DNA of 50,112 bases from CAISGS01 sp044376615 (GTDB lineage Bacteria; Pseudomonadota; Alphaproteobacteria; Caulobacterales; Caulobacteraceae): positions 1-50,112 of the forward strand of contig JBILKO010000008.1 of assembly GCA_044376615.1 (NCBI GenBank). The letters run 5' to 3'. The position numbers and the translations under genes were made by a program. Position 1 is the stretch's first letter; every line of letters starts with the position of its first letter. The notes under the pieces are model-generated. The model ran no database searches. It was not told the origin of the DNA and saw nothing but the letters and a program-made list of their open reading frames with translations. Positions 1 through 7,218 of this stretch are shown piece by piece.

Positions 1-353
1 CTGGCGGCTGGACCGACCTCTTGGCTCAGAATCCGGGCTTTTTCGATAAGGCCGAGATCAAGATTCCGGTTCGCTCAGCGCCAACGCCCGTCGCTGCGCC
101 AGCCCCGGCAAAGAAGCTGGCCAAGCTGACCTATAAGGACCAGCGGCGTCTGGAAGAATTAGAAGGCCTGATCGCCAAGCTGCCCGGTGATATTGCGGCT
201 CTTGAGACGCAGCTCGAGGACCCGAGCCTCTATAGCCGCGATCCCAAGGCCTTTGCCAAGATCACCGCCAACGCTGAGCACCTGCGCAAGACCTTGGCGG
301 CGTCGGAAGAAGAATGGCTGGAACTGGAAGAAAAGCGCGAGGCCTTGGGCTAG
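1..353 (+). CDS. ABC-F family ATPase, C-terminal end (partial)
   Basis: This is the 3' end of a gene that begins before the window. The reading frame is open from base 3. The first visible residues (GGWTDLLAQNPGFF) match the linker that follows the second nucleotide-binding domain of Uup-type ABC-F proteins. The rest is a charged, Leu/Glu/Lys-rich helical segment ending in a Glu-rich tail, as in the C-terminal coiled-coil domain of this family. ABC-F proteins are soluble tandem ATPases that act on ribosomes or, for Uup, on branched DNA. They are not transporters. Neither Walker motif lies in the window, so the subfamily is inferred from the tail alone. It stops with TAG three bases before the convergent TetR-type gene, and no terminator hairpin separates them. 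Confidence 0.8.
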   Translation, partial: GGWTDLLAQNPGFFDKAEIKIPVRSAPTPVAAPAPAKKLAKLTYKDQRRLEELEGLIAKLPGDIAALETQLEDPSLYSRDPKAFAKITANAEHLRKTLAASEEEWLELEEKREALG

Positions 354-356
354 GCC

Positions 357-914
357 TTAGAAGCCCGCGCCGATCCGGGCCAGCTGCGTGCGCATCTGTT
401 TCAGCCTCTGATCGATTTCGGCCATGGTGCGATTGAGCGCGCCCTCATCATCGCGCCAGACCTGAATCACCCGGGCCCAGACCAGGGCCATAGCCGCCAG
501 CCGCGCCGCACCCTTTAGGCCGCTTGAATCCAGGCCTGCGGTCTCGAGCACAGCCCGGGCCGTGCGGGCAATCCGCTTGGCCATGGGGGCAGAGCCCTCA
601 TCAATCGTAATCGCGATCAAGGCATGGCGATGCGACTCCATCGCCTCAATCCGCGCCATAACGGCATCGAACAATCGGTCATGCAGATCGGTCTGGGCGT
701 CCGAGGCCGTGGCCATAGCCGCCTGATCAAAACCGGCAGAGACCTGGTCGATCAAGGCCCGCTTGGTACTGGCCACAGTGTAAAGCTCAGCAAAGCCAAT
801 ACCCGCCTTGCCCGCTATGTCGAGCAAGCTGACCTGCGACCAGGGCCGGTCAGCAGCCAGGGCAAGGGCCGCCTTTGCGGCGCGGTCAATGATGGGAACT
901 TGGAACTTGGCCAT
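357..914 (-). CDS. TetR/AcrR-family transcriptional regulator
   Basis: A 185-residue protein with a TetR-like N-terminal helix-turn-helix. The segment VSLLDIAGKAGIGFAELY fits the recognition helices, and an all-helical C-terminal part ends in VWRDDEGALNRTMAEIDQRL. That tail resembles a COQ9-like variant of the TetR fold common in alphaproteobacteria, so the protein may not be a classical drug-responsive repressor. I chose the ATG at 914 (MAKFQVPIIDRAAK) because homologues of this type start just before the HTH. An in-frame start at 974 would add 20 residues that do not look like the family and would run into the operator region of the hicAB module. The gene is divergent from hicA and convergent with the ABC-F gene. 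Its ligand and targets are unknown. Confidence 0.75.
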   Translation of the reverse strand: MAKFQVPIIDRAAKAALALAADRPWSQVSLLDIAGKAGIGFAELYTVASTKRALIDQVSAGFDQAAMATASDAQTDLHDRLFDAVMARIEAMESHRHALIAITIDEGSAPMAKRIARTARAVLETAGLDSSGLKGAARLAAMALVWARVIQVWRDDEGALNRTMAEIDQRLKQMRTQLARIGAGF

Positions 915-965
915 GACGGATAAATGGCGTGATATGAGGCCCTCAGCAAGGGTATGACTGAGCCA

Positions 966-1005
966 AAAATCCAAAGCTGGATTTTGGTATCATATTATGG
1001 TATCA
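966..1005. promoter_or_regulatory. Candidate hicAB operator/promoter region
   Basis: Two repeats sit side by side in front of hicA. The first is an inverted repeat, AAAATCCA (966-973) and TGGATTTT (978-985), with a 4-base spacer. The second is a direct repeat of TGGTATCA at 985-992 and 998-1005, 13 bases apart, roughly one helical turn. HicB here carries a ribbon-helix-helix domain, and such domains usually bind tandem short repeats, so autoregulation by the HicA-HicB complex is the natural reading. The inverted repeat could instead serve the divergent TetR-type gene. Confidence 0.5.
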
Positions 1006-1011
1006 ACCTCC

Positions 1012-1293
1012 ATGAACACACGGCATCGCCGCACGCTTGAGGCCATTTTTGCCGATCCAGTTCGGGCCAATATAGCCTGGACCGATATTGAGGCGCTTTT
1101 TCTGGCCTGCGGTGGTGACGTGTCTGAGGGACGCGGCTCGCGCGTTCGGGTCTCGCTTGCAGGTGTCGATGCTGTATTTCATCGCCCGCACCCGCAGAAG
1201 GAAACCGACAAGGGCGCGCTAAGGTCCGTAAGGCGCTTTTTGAACGAGGCGGGCATCAGGCCCGAAACAGACCATGACCGCCATAACACTTGA
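1012..1293 (+). CDS. hicA: HicA-family toxin (type II toxin-antitoxin)
   Basis: About 93 residues, resembling the alphaproteobacterial HicA subfamily. The C-terminal half has the family signature AVFHRPHPQKETDKGALRSV followed by RRFLNEAGI. HicA toxins are small double-stranded-RNA-binding-fold ribonucleases that cleave mRNA and tmRNA. The histidine normally found just after the Gly-Ser turn is absent: the sequence reads GSRVRV, so the catalytic arrangement may differ. I prefer the ATG at 1012 (MNTRHRRTLEA), since the ATG at 997 lies inside the presumed operator repeats and would add only MVSTS. The stop overlaps the start of hicB by 20 bases, typical of translational coupling in hicAB operons. 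Confidence 0.82.
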   Translation: MNTRHRRTLEAIFADPVRANIAWTDIEALFLACGGDVSEGRGSRVRVSLAGVDAVFHRPHPQKETDKGALRSVRRFLNEAGIRPETDHDRHNT

Positions 1294-1603
1294 CGGCTAC
1301 TTAGCGACCATTGAACTCGACGCGGAAGCGGGGCTGTTTCATGGCGAAGTGGTCAATACCCGCGACGTCCTGACCTTTCAGGGCCGCACCGCTGATGAGC
1401 TGAAACAGGCCTTCGCCGAGACCCTGGCCGATTATCGCCAATGGTGTGCTGAGCGCGGCAAGACACCCGATAAGCCGTTTTCAGGTACCTTCACCGTCCG
1501 GCTCGAACCAGAGCTGCACCGCAAGATCGCGGCCGCCGCCGCTACAGCAAATCAGAGTCTAAACAGCTTTGTCGGACAAACCTTGGCTAAGGCGGCCGAC
1601 TGA
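1274..1603 (+). CDS. hicB: HicB-family antitoxin with C-terminal ribbon-helix-helix domain
   Basis: A 109-residue antitoxin. Residues 1-60 form the HicB partial RNase-H-like fold (YLATIELDAEAGLFHGEVVN, FQGRTADELKQAFAETLADY). Residues 70-109 are a ribbon-helix-helix DNA-binding domain (FTVRLEPELHRKIAAAAATA, then SLNSFVGQTLAKA). It should neutralise HicA by direct binding and repress the operon through the RHH domain at the repeats around 966-1005. It begins inside the last codons of hicA and ends 21 bases before the 3' end of the opposite-strand tRNA-Val gene. Family assignment is firm. The identity of the operator is inferred. Confidence 0.9.
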   Translation: MTAITLDGYLATIELDAEAGLFHGEVVNTRDVLTFQGRTADELKQAFAETLADYRQWCAERGKTPDKPFSGTFTVRLEPELHRKIAAAAATANQSLNSFVGQTLAKAAD

Positions 1604-1624
1604 CCCCGATCTCAGTGTAGAGAA

Positions 1625-1699
1625 TGGTGGACGCAGTAGGGATTGAACCTACGACCCCTGCCGTGTGAAGGCAGTGCTCTCCCGCTGAGCTATGCGTCC
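1625..1699 (-). tRNA. tRNA-Val (anticodon CAC), CCA encoded
   Basis: Read on the minus strand, the 75-nt gene folds into a complete cloverleaf. The acceptor stem GGACGCA pairs with TGCGTCC. There is a D-arm with AGCTCAGCGGGAGAGC. The anticodon stem CTGCC/GGCAG encloses the loop TTCACAC (anticodon CAC, reading GTG). The T-arm is GTAGG-TTCAATC-CCTAC. Discriminator A and a templated CCA follow (1625-1628). The 3' end faces the 3' end of hicB. Confidence 0.96.
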
Positions 1700-1718
1700 T
1701 TATCCGCGAAGGGATGGG

Positions 1719-1747
1719 TCTATATCGCGGCCAGCCATGAGGGGCAA
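1719..1747 (-). promoter_or_regulatory. Promoter of tRNA-Val
   Basis: On the minus strand a sigma-70-like promoter is visible: -35 TTGCCC (1742-1747), a 17-base spacer, and -10 TATAGA (1719-1724). Initiation about seven bases further on would leave a short leader before the mature 5' end at 1699. The match is by eye. Confidence 0.6.
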
Positions 1748-1761
1748 GGGCTGGAAGTAGA

Positions 1762-2778
1762 TCAAGCCGGTTTCAAGGCCTCTAGGAATCCGCAAGCCTG
1801 CGCGATCGGGTCGACCTTGGCCTTGGCGGCGGCGGACAGGGCGTCGTAAGCCTGGCGCAAGGCCGCCAAGCATTTGACCTGATACTTGAACACACCTTGG
1901 CCATAGGCATGGCCCAGGGCTTTAAAGCTAAAGGTCTCCTCACCCCTGGCAATGGCAGCCTCATTGGCCAGCAGGAACGGGAAATAGACTGATCCGGCCA
2001 GCTTGAGCAGGCCCATGGCCGCAGGCGTGGGCGCAAGATCAGGGCCGTGCCAGTCGCCGCCCTCCCAACCGCTTAGGTCATCAATATTGAGCATCCAGCG
2101 GAACAGATAGGGCGCGGTTTCGCGCATCAGGTCGGCGGGCGTCGGATCGACCGCGTTTTGGCTCAGCTGTCCGTACCAGGCAAAATCGGCCAGGGATGGG
2201 CGGGTGCCGAACAGGAAGGGGGTCTGCGGGATCTGGTCATTGAACAGGGCATAGATCTGGCGGCCGGTTTCCTCGATCAAGGGCGCATTTTGGGGCGTAC
2301 AGCCGACCAGGGCCATGCGGCCGACCTGGCGATCGCGAAATGCCTTGGCGGTGGCCTCTACCGCAGCCTTGCCCTGCCCCATGAGGCGATCAAATATGAT
2401 CCAGTGGCTGCACTGGTCCTGATCGCGCTTGAGATACCAGCGATGATGGAACATCAGCTTGGTGCCCCATTCATCGGCCATGTCTTCGAGTAGAAAGGCG
2501 AAAAAGGCCTGGGCCTCATCGGTTGGAACAATGGACCTGTGGTCAGGGAATCGCTGCTCAAGGTCATAAAGTAAGGGCGTAGAATCGTTCATGGCCGTGC
2601 CATCGGCAAATTCTAGTACTGGAATGACGGGGGCCTTGACCTTGGCAAACACATTCGGCGTATCGACCCGCATCTGAACCCAGAGGTGTGGCAGGCGGCG
2701 ATAGCGCATGATTGCCCGCATCTTCATCGAATAGGGCGAGCCCAGGGCTCCATAGAGTTTCATCATGTGCTGGCTCAT
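1762..2778 (-). CDS. Glutathione S-transferase-like protein
   Basis: A 338-residue protein with an N-terminal thioredoxin-like domain of the GST type (MMKLYGALGSPYSMKMRAIMRY, then VPVLEFADG-like KAPVIPVLEFADG and NDSTPLLYDLEQRF). A long helical C-terminal domain contains FLFGTRPSLADFAWYGQL, the usual GST helix-6 N-cap region. At 338 residues it is longer than standard GSTs (about 200-230), and the extra length lies in the C-terminal third. The ATG at 2778 is chosen because AAGGGAG lies about seven bases upstream. An in-frame start at 2877 would add an Arg-rich stretch with no family similarity. The Ser at the PYS position could activate glutathione. The substrate cannot be read from the sequence. 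It is divergent from folD with about 150 bases between them. Confidence 0.8.
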   Translation of the reverse strand: MSQHMMKLYGALGSPYSMKMRAIMRYRRLPHLWVQMRVDTPNVFAKVKAPVIPVLEFADGTAMNDSTPLLYDLEQRFPDHRSIVPTDEAQAFFAFLLEDMADEWGTKLMFHHRWYLKRDQDQCSHWIIFDRLMGQGKAAVEATAKAFRDRQVGRMALVGCTPQNAPLIEETGRQIYALFNDQIPQTPFLFGTRPSLADFAWYGQLSQNAVDPTPADLMRETAPYLFRWMLNIDDLSGWEGGDWHGPDLAPTPAAMGLLKLAGSVYFPFLLANEAAIARGEETFSFKALGHAYGQGVFKYQVKCLAALRQAYDALSAAAKAKVDPIAQACGFLEALKPA

Positions 2779-2930
2779 GCGCGGCTCCCTTGCGTGTTGG
2801 CCACTCTTTTGGCGACGCTTAATTGCGCTCAGCCTGCCATGATAAAGACGCCGAGGTCCAGCCCTGGCGCATTGCATTTATCGTCGGTTTAGCCCAAGGG
2901 AAGGCCTGATTTTCAAGCACGGGATCAAGC
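2779..2930. other. Divergent intergenic region between the GST-like gene and folD
   Basis: These 152 bases separate two diverging genes and must hold both promoters. I see no convincing pair of -10/-35 boxes, no strong inverted repeat and no RNA gene. Confidence 0.5.
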
Positions 2931-3821
2931 ATGTCTGAGGCGCAATTGATTGATGGCAAGGCGTTTGCAGAACGCCTGCGCGAGCAGATCACGCAAGAGG
3001 TAGCGACCCTAAAGCGTGACCATGGCCTGACCCCTGGCCTGGCCGTTATTCTGGTCGGCGAAGACCCCGCTAGCAAGGTTTACGTGGCCAATAAGGGCAA
3101 GCAGACCGAGGCCTGCGGCATGCTGTCGGTCACCCATCGCCTAAGCGCCGATACGCCCCAGGCCGAGCTGATCGCCCTGGTTCAGTCCCTCAATGCCGAT
3201 CCGCGCATTCACGGCATTCTTGTGCAATTGCCCCTGCCCGACGGCCTCGATTCCGATGCCGTGGTCGCGGCGATTGATCCAGCCAAGGATGTTGATGGCC
3301 TGCACGTCGTCAATGCTGGGCTTTTAGCGACCAATCAGCCCGCCCTGACCGCCTGCACGCCCGTTGGCTGTATGGTCTTGTTGAAGGATGTGCTGGGAGA
3401 CTTGACCGGCCTGCATGCCGTCGTAATTGGACGGTCCAACCTCGTCGGCAAGCCGATTGCTCAGCTCCTGCTCCAGGCCAATTGTACCGTCACCATCGCC
3501 CATTCACGCACCCGTGACCTAGCAGGCCTTTGCCGCCAAGCCGATATTCTGGTTGCAGCGGTCGGGCGGCCGGAAATGGTACGCGGTGACTGGATCAAGC
3601 CCGGCGCCACGGTGATCGATGTCGGTATCAATCGCATTCCAGTCAAAGATTCCGAAGCGGCAGCAGAAGGTCGAACACGCCTCGTCGGTGATGTCGCTTT
3701 TGATGAGGCCCTGAGCGTTGCAGCCCGCTTAACCCCTGTGCCCGGCGGGGTAGGCCCAATGACCATTGCCTGCCTGCTACAAAACACGCTAACAGCGGCC
3801 AAACGCCAGGCAAAAATCTAG
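2931..3821 (+). CDS. folD: Bifunctional methylenetetrahydrofolate dehydrogenase/cyclohydrolase FolD
   Basis: A 296-residue cytosolic enzyme that interconverts 5,10-methylene-, methenyl- and 10-formyl-tetrahydrofolate in one-carbon metabolism. The length is standard for FolD. The catalytic motif YVANKGK holds the active-site lysine near residue 56. Other family signatures are QLPLPDGLD, the folate-binding KDVDGLHVVNAG, a Rossmann segment AVVIGRSNLVGKPIA for NADP, and the C-terminal PVPGGVGPMTIA. The gene is monocistronic as far as can be seen. It has its own divergent promoter region and is followed by about 100 bases and then a gene of very different base composition. Confidence 0.97.
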   Translation: MSEAQLIDGKAFAERLREQITQEVATLKRDHGLTPGLAVILVGEDPASKVYVANKGKQTEACGMLSVTHRLSADTPQAELIALVQSLNADPRIHGILVQLPLPDGLDSDAVVAAIDPAKDVDGLHVVNAGLLATNQPALTACTPVGCMVLLKDVLGDLTGLHAVVIGRSNLVGKPIAQLLLQANCTVTIAHSRTRDLAGLCRQADILVAAVGRPEMVRGDWIKPGATVIDVGINRIPVKDSEAAAEGRTRLVGDVAFDEALSVAARLTPVPGGVGPMTIACLLQNTLTAAKRQAKI

Positions 3822-3881
3822 AACCAGGCACACCTGGCTGGCCATCTGCCAAATTTTTGCCAAGTTTGGTTTTATTACGTG

Positions 3882-3900
3882 CGGGCCAAATGCAGGCCCG
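3882..3900 (+). other. Short hairpin upstream of the M16-like gene
   Basis: CGGGCC (3882-3887) and GGCCCG (3895-3900) can pair around a 7-base loop. It lies between folD and the AAGGAG ribosome-binding site at 3905-3910. No T-run follows, so it is a leader structure or a weak folD end rather than a standard terminator. Confidence 0.35.
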
Positions 3901-3919
3901 ATTCAAGGAGAAAACAGTC

Positions 3920-6811
3920 GTGGGTTTGTTCGGTCTGAACGTATCAAAACGTCAAACTTGGAGCACAGGGCTCGTATTCGTGCTTGCTAGCCTTTTGGCT
4001 GGCACGCCAGTCTCCGCAGCCCCCAAGTCCAAAGGGAAAGTCCTTGAAGTATCTGACATTGCCTTTGATCCGTCCGCAGTCCGCGGCGAACTTCCAAACG
4101 GCATGAAATACGTCTTTTTGCCCAATGCAAAGCCAGAAAAGGCATTATCCATTCGGCTATACATTGCATCTGGTTCTTATGATGAAACCGATGCCGAACG
4201 TGGCGCGGCACAGGCCCTAGCCCAACTCGCCTTGGATGAAACCCAACACTTTCCCGGTGGCACGTTAAAGAAAGCGTTTGATGCCGAGGGTATCGAATTC
4301 GGATCCCTCCGAAATGCGAATGCCAACATCAATGGGACAACCTATAGCATCGAGCTAAAGGACGTTAACCGTTCCAAACTAGACTTGAGTCTGAAATGGC
4401 TTGGTGATGTTGCAAATGGCCTTTCGATACAGAATAAGAGCTTAGATCAGGCGAAATCAGCCTTAAGTGAACAGTATCAACTTAACTTAGGCGGGCCAAA
4501 GGAAATATCCGATGTAATAAACCGCTTTGTCGCGCCTAATCTGAAGATTTCAAAACGAGATCCAATTGCGACGCCGCAAGAAATCAATGCGCTCAAAGCG
4601 GATAGCGTCCAGCGGTATTACACGAAATGGTACAGGCCTCAGAACGCCTATTTAGTGATAGTAGGCGATGCAAATATGGATGAAATTTTTTCGTCAATCC
4701 AAACCTATTTTGGCACGTGGAATGCTCCGCCCCCACCTGTTCGAGAATCCGCTAAAACCCGGCTCAGTACCCGTGGCTTAGAGGTCATGACGAGGACTTT
4801 GTCGGTGACCCACCCACTGATAATGGTCTGCAAAACAAGGCCCGCAATTAAAGCTGAGGCCGACTCGATTAAGAGTCGCGTCGCCATGATCAACCAATTT
4901 GGATGGTTATCCATCCTCAATCATCGTCTGGGTCGAATTGGGGATAGCGCCAACTCACCATTTTTACTTGTCCGTACTCAAGTCAATCGTGACCGAGAAA
5001 TAGATGTAATGTGCCTCGAAGCCATACCTCTAAACAATCAGTGGCAGTTCGCACTAGGTACACTCGCAACGGAGCTTCAGCGCCTCGAACGTCACGGCGT
5101 GTTTTTGAGCGAGTTGCAGGAGCTGAAAAACAATGAGATCGCCGATTTCACAAAACTCGAAGCCGGCGAAAAGGACCGAGTAACTCCTGATCTTGCCGAT
5201 GAATTTATCCGGGCGATCGCTAGTAAAGCCGTTTCACCCAGCCCCGCTGAGGCAAAACGCGTGGCGGAATTGGTTTGGGCCAGTGCCACACCCGATACAA
5301 TCATGCAGGGGTTTAGGTCCAGCTGGAACGGGAGCGGTCCGCTTGTCAGCCTAATCTCTCAAACGCCAGTGGATCCATCTGAATTAAAGCAGCAATGGAC
5401 AGCTGCGATGGCAGCCCAAGATCCTGGAATTCCATCTATCCCCGGCAAAGTCGTTTGGCCATATAGCGATTTTGGTCCCAAAGGAGAAGTCATTAGCCGT
5501 GAGACCATAAGCCCACCTGGATTTACACGCGTCACGTTTAGAAACGGCGTAATCCTGAATCTTAAACAACTCAACTACGAAAAAGAGTATGCCTGGATCA
5601 GGGTTAGGTTTGGCGCCGGTCATCGTCAGATTGACCCAAAGCAACGGCCGGCCTTGATTCTCGCTCCGTTGATGCTCGTGCCAGGTGGGCTTGGTCAACT
5701 CAGTCTTGATGAAGTTAGGCAAGTCAACCGCGACAAACAATGGGGGCTCTTGCTCAGTATTGGGCGCGATTCTTTTAATATTCAGGGTGATACGAGGCTA
5801 TCTGATCTTGATCGTGAGATGGAAACCATCACTGCATTTTTAGCTGACCCGGGTTTTCGTGCCGAAGCCGACGTAAGAGTGCAAGGCGCCGTAGAACGTT
5901 TATTTCAAGGGGTAGATACACCAGTCGGAAAAGCAATGCTTGCGTTGGCTGACCTCTATGGGACAAACTCACTTATTGGGCTGCCGAGCCGCGAAGAACT
6001 CCTCGCGACAAAAATGAGCGATATCGCGGCGTTGCTGAAGACACCGATGCAGACAGAAGGACTTGAAGTTACCCTTGTCAGTGACTTGAAAGACAACAAT
6101 GTAATAGACCTCATCGCTCGTACTCTTGGCGCACTGCCAGAACGCAAAAAGAGTTTGACCATTCGCTCCGATTTCAAACCCCTCGCATACGGGCCCGGCC
6201 AAACAATTAGGGTCGATCTGAACGGTTCATCTGAAAAGTCTGCTATATCGGTAATTTGGCCAACTTTTGTATTGGAAAATTCGCGGAGAATAGAAACGCG
6301 GAGTGTAGTTTTGATGACGGAAATCTTAAAAAAACGACTGAAAGCGCGCTTGGCCGATGAAAAGCTGCAGGGTGTCGACGTCATTGCCATACCTCAGTTT
6401 CCTAACCGCTTTGACCAGGGATCTATAAACTTAAGCTTGCTGGCCCCTACGGGTGAGCTTGAAAGGGTTCAAAAAATTCTAAGGGAAACTGTGGCCAGAT
6501 TTGGTAGTCACAAGGTGACGGTCTCAGAACTTAAGGCGACGCAAAAGCCGATTTTGGACAGTTCAAAGTCCCGCCGCGATAACAGTGGCTGGTGGAGCAA
6601 TATCATGGATGGTTCGGCAAGAGATCCGTCTTTAATAGAGGTGGACCTTTCAATTGAAAGTGACATTCGGCGCTTGAAACCTAGGGATATCACCGACTCA
6701 GCCGCCAAATGGCTCAAGCCAGAGAACATGATCGAGGTCATAGTCGCACCAAAGCAAGCACCCAATATGCCGGAGAGCACTTCTGCTCCGGCATCAAGTC
6801 CAACGCCGTAA
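3920..6811 (+). CDS. Secreted M16-family (pitrilysin-like) protein lacking the zinc motif
   Basis: A 963-residue protein with the two-half layout of long M16 peptidases. It begins with a signal peptide (hydrophobic TGLVFVLASLLAG, cleavage near TPVSAA), so it is periplasmic or exported. The N-terminal half has the M16 start pattern: LPNGMKYVFLPN, then LYIASGSYDETDAERGAAQALAQLA. At the position of the zinc-binding HxxEH motif it reads QALAQ (residues 98-102, DNA 4211-4225), so both histidines and the glutamate are gone. The second half repeats the fold (FRNGVILNLKQLNY) without HxxEH, as expected. It is therefore probably a non-catalytic homologue. Start: GTG at 3920, nine bases after AAGGAG. 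The gene is visibly AT-richer than its flanks (one 60-base line counted at 40% GC against 58% in folD) and uses different codons, suggesting transfer or different selection. It ends in a Pro/Ser/Ala-rich tail. Confidence 0.85.
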   Translation: MGLFGLNVSKRQTWSTGLVFVLASLLAGTPVSAAPKSKGKVLEVSDIAFDPSAVRGELPNGMKYVFLPNAKPEKALSIRLYIASGSYDETDAERGAAQALAQLALDETQHFPGGTLKKAFDAEGIEFGSLRNANANINGTTYSIELKDVNRSKLDLSLKWLGDVANGLSIQNKSLDQAKSALSEQYQLNLGGPKEISDVINRFVAPNLKISKRDPIATPQEINALKADSVQRYYTKWYRPQNAYLVIVGDANMDEIFSSIQTYFGTWNAPPPPVRESAKTRLSTRGLEVMTRTLSVTHPLIMVCKTRPAIKAEADSIKSRVAMINQFGWLSILNHRLGRIGDSANSPFLLVRTQVNRDREIDVMCLEAIPLNNQWQFALGTLATELQRLERHGVFLSELQELKNNEIADFTKLEAGEKDRVTPDLADEFIRAIASKAVSPSPAEAKRVAELVWASATPDTIMQGFRSSWNGSGPLVSLISQTPVDPSELKQQWTAAMAAQDPGIPSIPGKVVWPYSDFGPKGEVISRETISPPGFTRVTFRNGVILNLKQLNYEKEYAWIRVRFGAGHRQIDPKQRPALILAPLMLVPGGLGQLSLDEVRQVNRDKQWGLLLSIGRDSFNIQGDTRLSDLDREMETITAFLADPGFRAEADVRVQGAVERLFQGVDTPVGKAMLALADLYGTNSLIGLPSREELLATKMSDIAALLKTPMQTEGLEVTLVSDLKDNNVIDLIARTLGALPERKKSLTIRSDFKPLAYGPGQTIRVDLNGSSEKSAISVIWPTFVLENSRRIETRSVVLMTEILKKRLKARLADEKLQGVDVIAIPQFPNRFDQGSINLSLLAPTGELERVQKILRETVARFGSHKVTVSELKATQKPILDSSKSRRDNSGWWSNIMDGSARDPSLIEVDLSIESDIRRLKPRDITDSAAKWLKPENMIEVIVAPKQAPNMPESTSAPASSPTP

Positions 6812-6832
6812 TCAGGCCTTCCCAAGCAACCG

Positions 6833-6876
6833 CACCATACCCTAAACTCCTTATCGAGGGAGTTTAGGGCATGGTG
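6833..6876 (+). promoter_or_regulatory. Long hairpin covering the ribosome-binding site and start codon of the cytochrome gene
   Basis: CCCTAAACTCC (6840-6850) pairs perfectly with GGAGTTTAGGG (6859-6869) around an 8-base loop. After one A/C mismatch the stem continues with CACCAT (6833-6838) against ATGGTG (6871-6876). The right arm contains the GGAG ribosome-binding sequence and the ATG of the next gene. No T-run follows, so it is not a typical terminator. Confidence 0.6.
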
Positions 6877-7218
6877 TTTAGGCGGCTAATATGGTTCGGA
6901 CTGATATTGCTCTGTGGCTGCACCAAGCCCGCGCCAACGCCTCAGCAAGCGCTCGCGCTTACGCCAACGGATGCGCGCCTGGCTAGCCTCTATGACACCT
7001 CCTGCAAAGCCTGCCACGCCCATGCCGAAAGCGGCGCGCCGCTGGTTCATGACCACAAGGCCTGGGACCCGCGCTGGAAACAGGGCTTGGCGACCCTGAC
7101 GGACCATGTGATCCTGGGCTATAAGGCCATGCCGGCCGGCGGCCAGTGCCTGACTTGTACGCCAGATGACATCAAGGCCTTGATCCGCTTCATGGCCGAC
7201 CAACCGGAGACGCCATGA
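6871..7218 (+). CDS. c-type cytochrome lipoprotein (cytochrome c5-like)
   Basis: A 115-residue lipoprotein. The N-terminus is a short lipoprotein signal (FRRLIWFGLILLCGC) with Cys17 as the likely lipidated residue, so it should be membrane-anchored in the periplasm. One haem-c site, CKACH, lies at residues 45-49. The later segment AMPAGGQCLTCTPDDIKALIRFM supplies a methionine axial ligand and the Cys pair characteristic of cytochrome c5-type proteins. It overlaps the downstream flavoenzyme gene by four bases (ATGA), which suggests that it takes electrons from that enzyme. Its ribosome-binding site and ATG lie inside a long hairpin. Confidence 0.85.
   Translation: MVFRRLIWFGLILLCGCTKPAPTPQQALALTPTDARLASLYDTSCKACHAHAESGAPLVHDHKAWDPRWKQGLATLTDHVILGYKAMPAGGQCLTCTPDDIKALIRFMADQPETP

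Noticed and set aside
3920..6811. The M16-like gene as a pseudogene
   Set aside because: The frame is open for 963 codons, with signal peptide, ribosome-binding site and both M16 halves. Only the catalytic motif is altered.
6833..6876. Hairpin behind the M16-like gene as a Rho-independent terminator
   Set aside because: The stem is strong, but no T-run follows on either strand and the right arm contains the next gene's ribosome-binding site and start codon.
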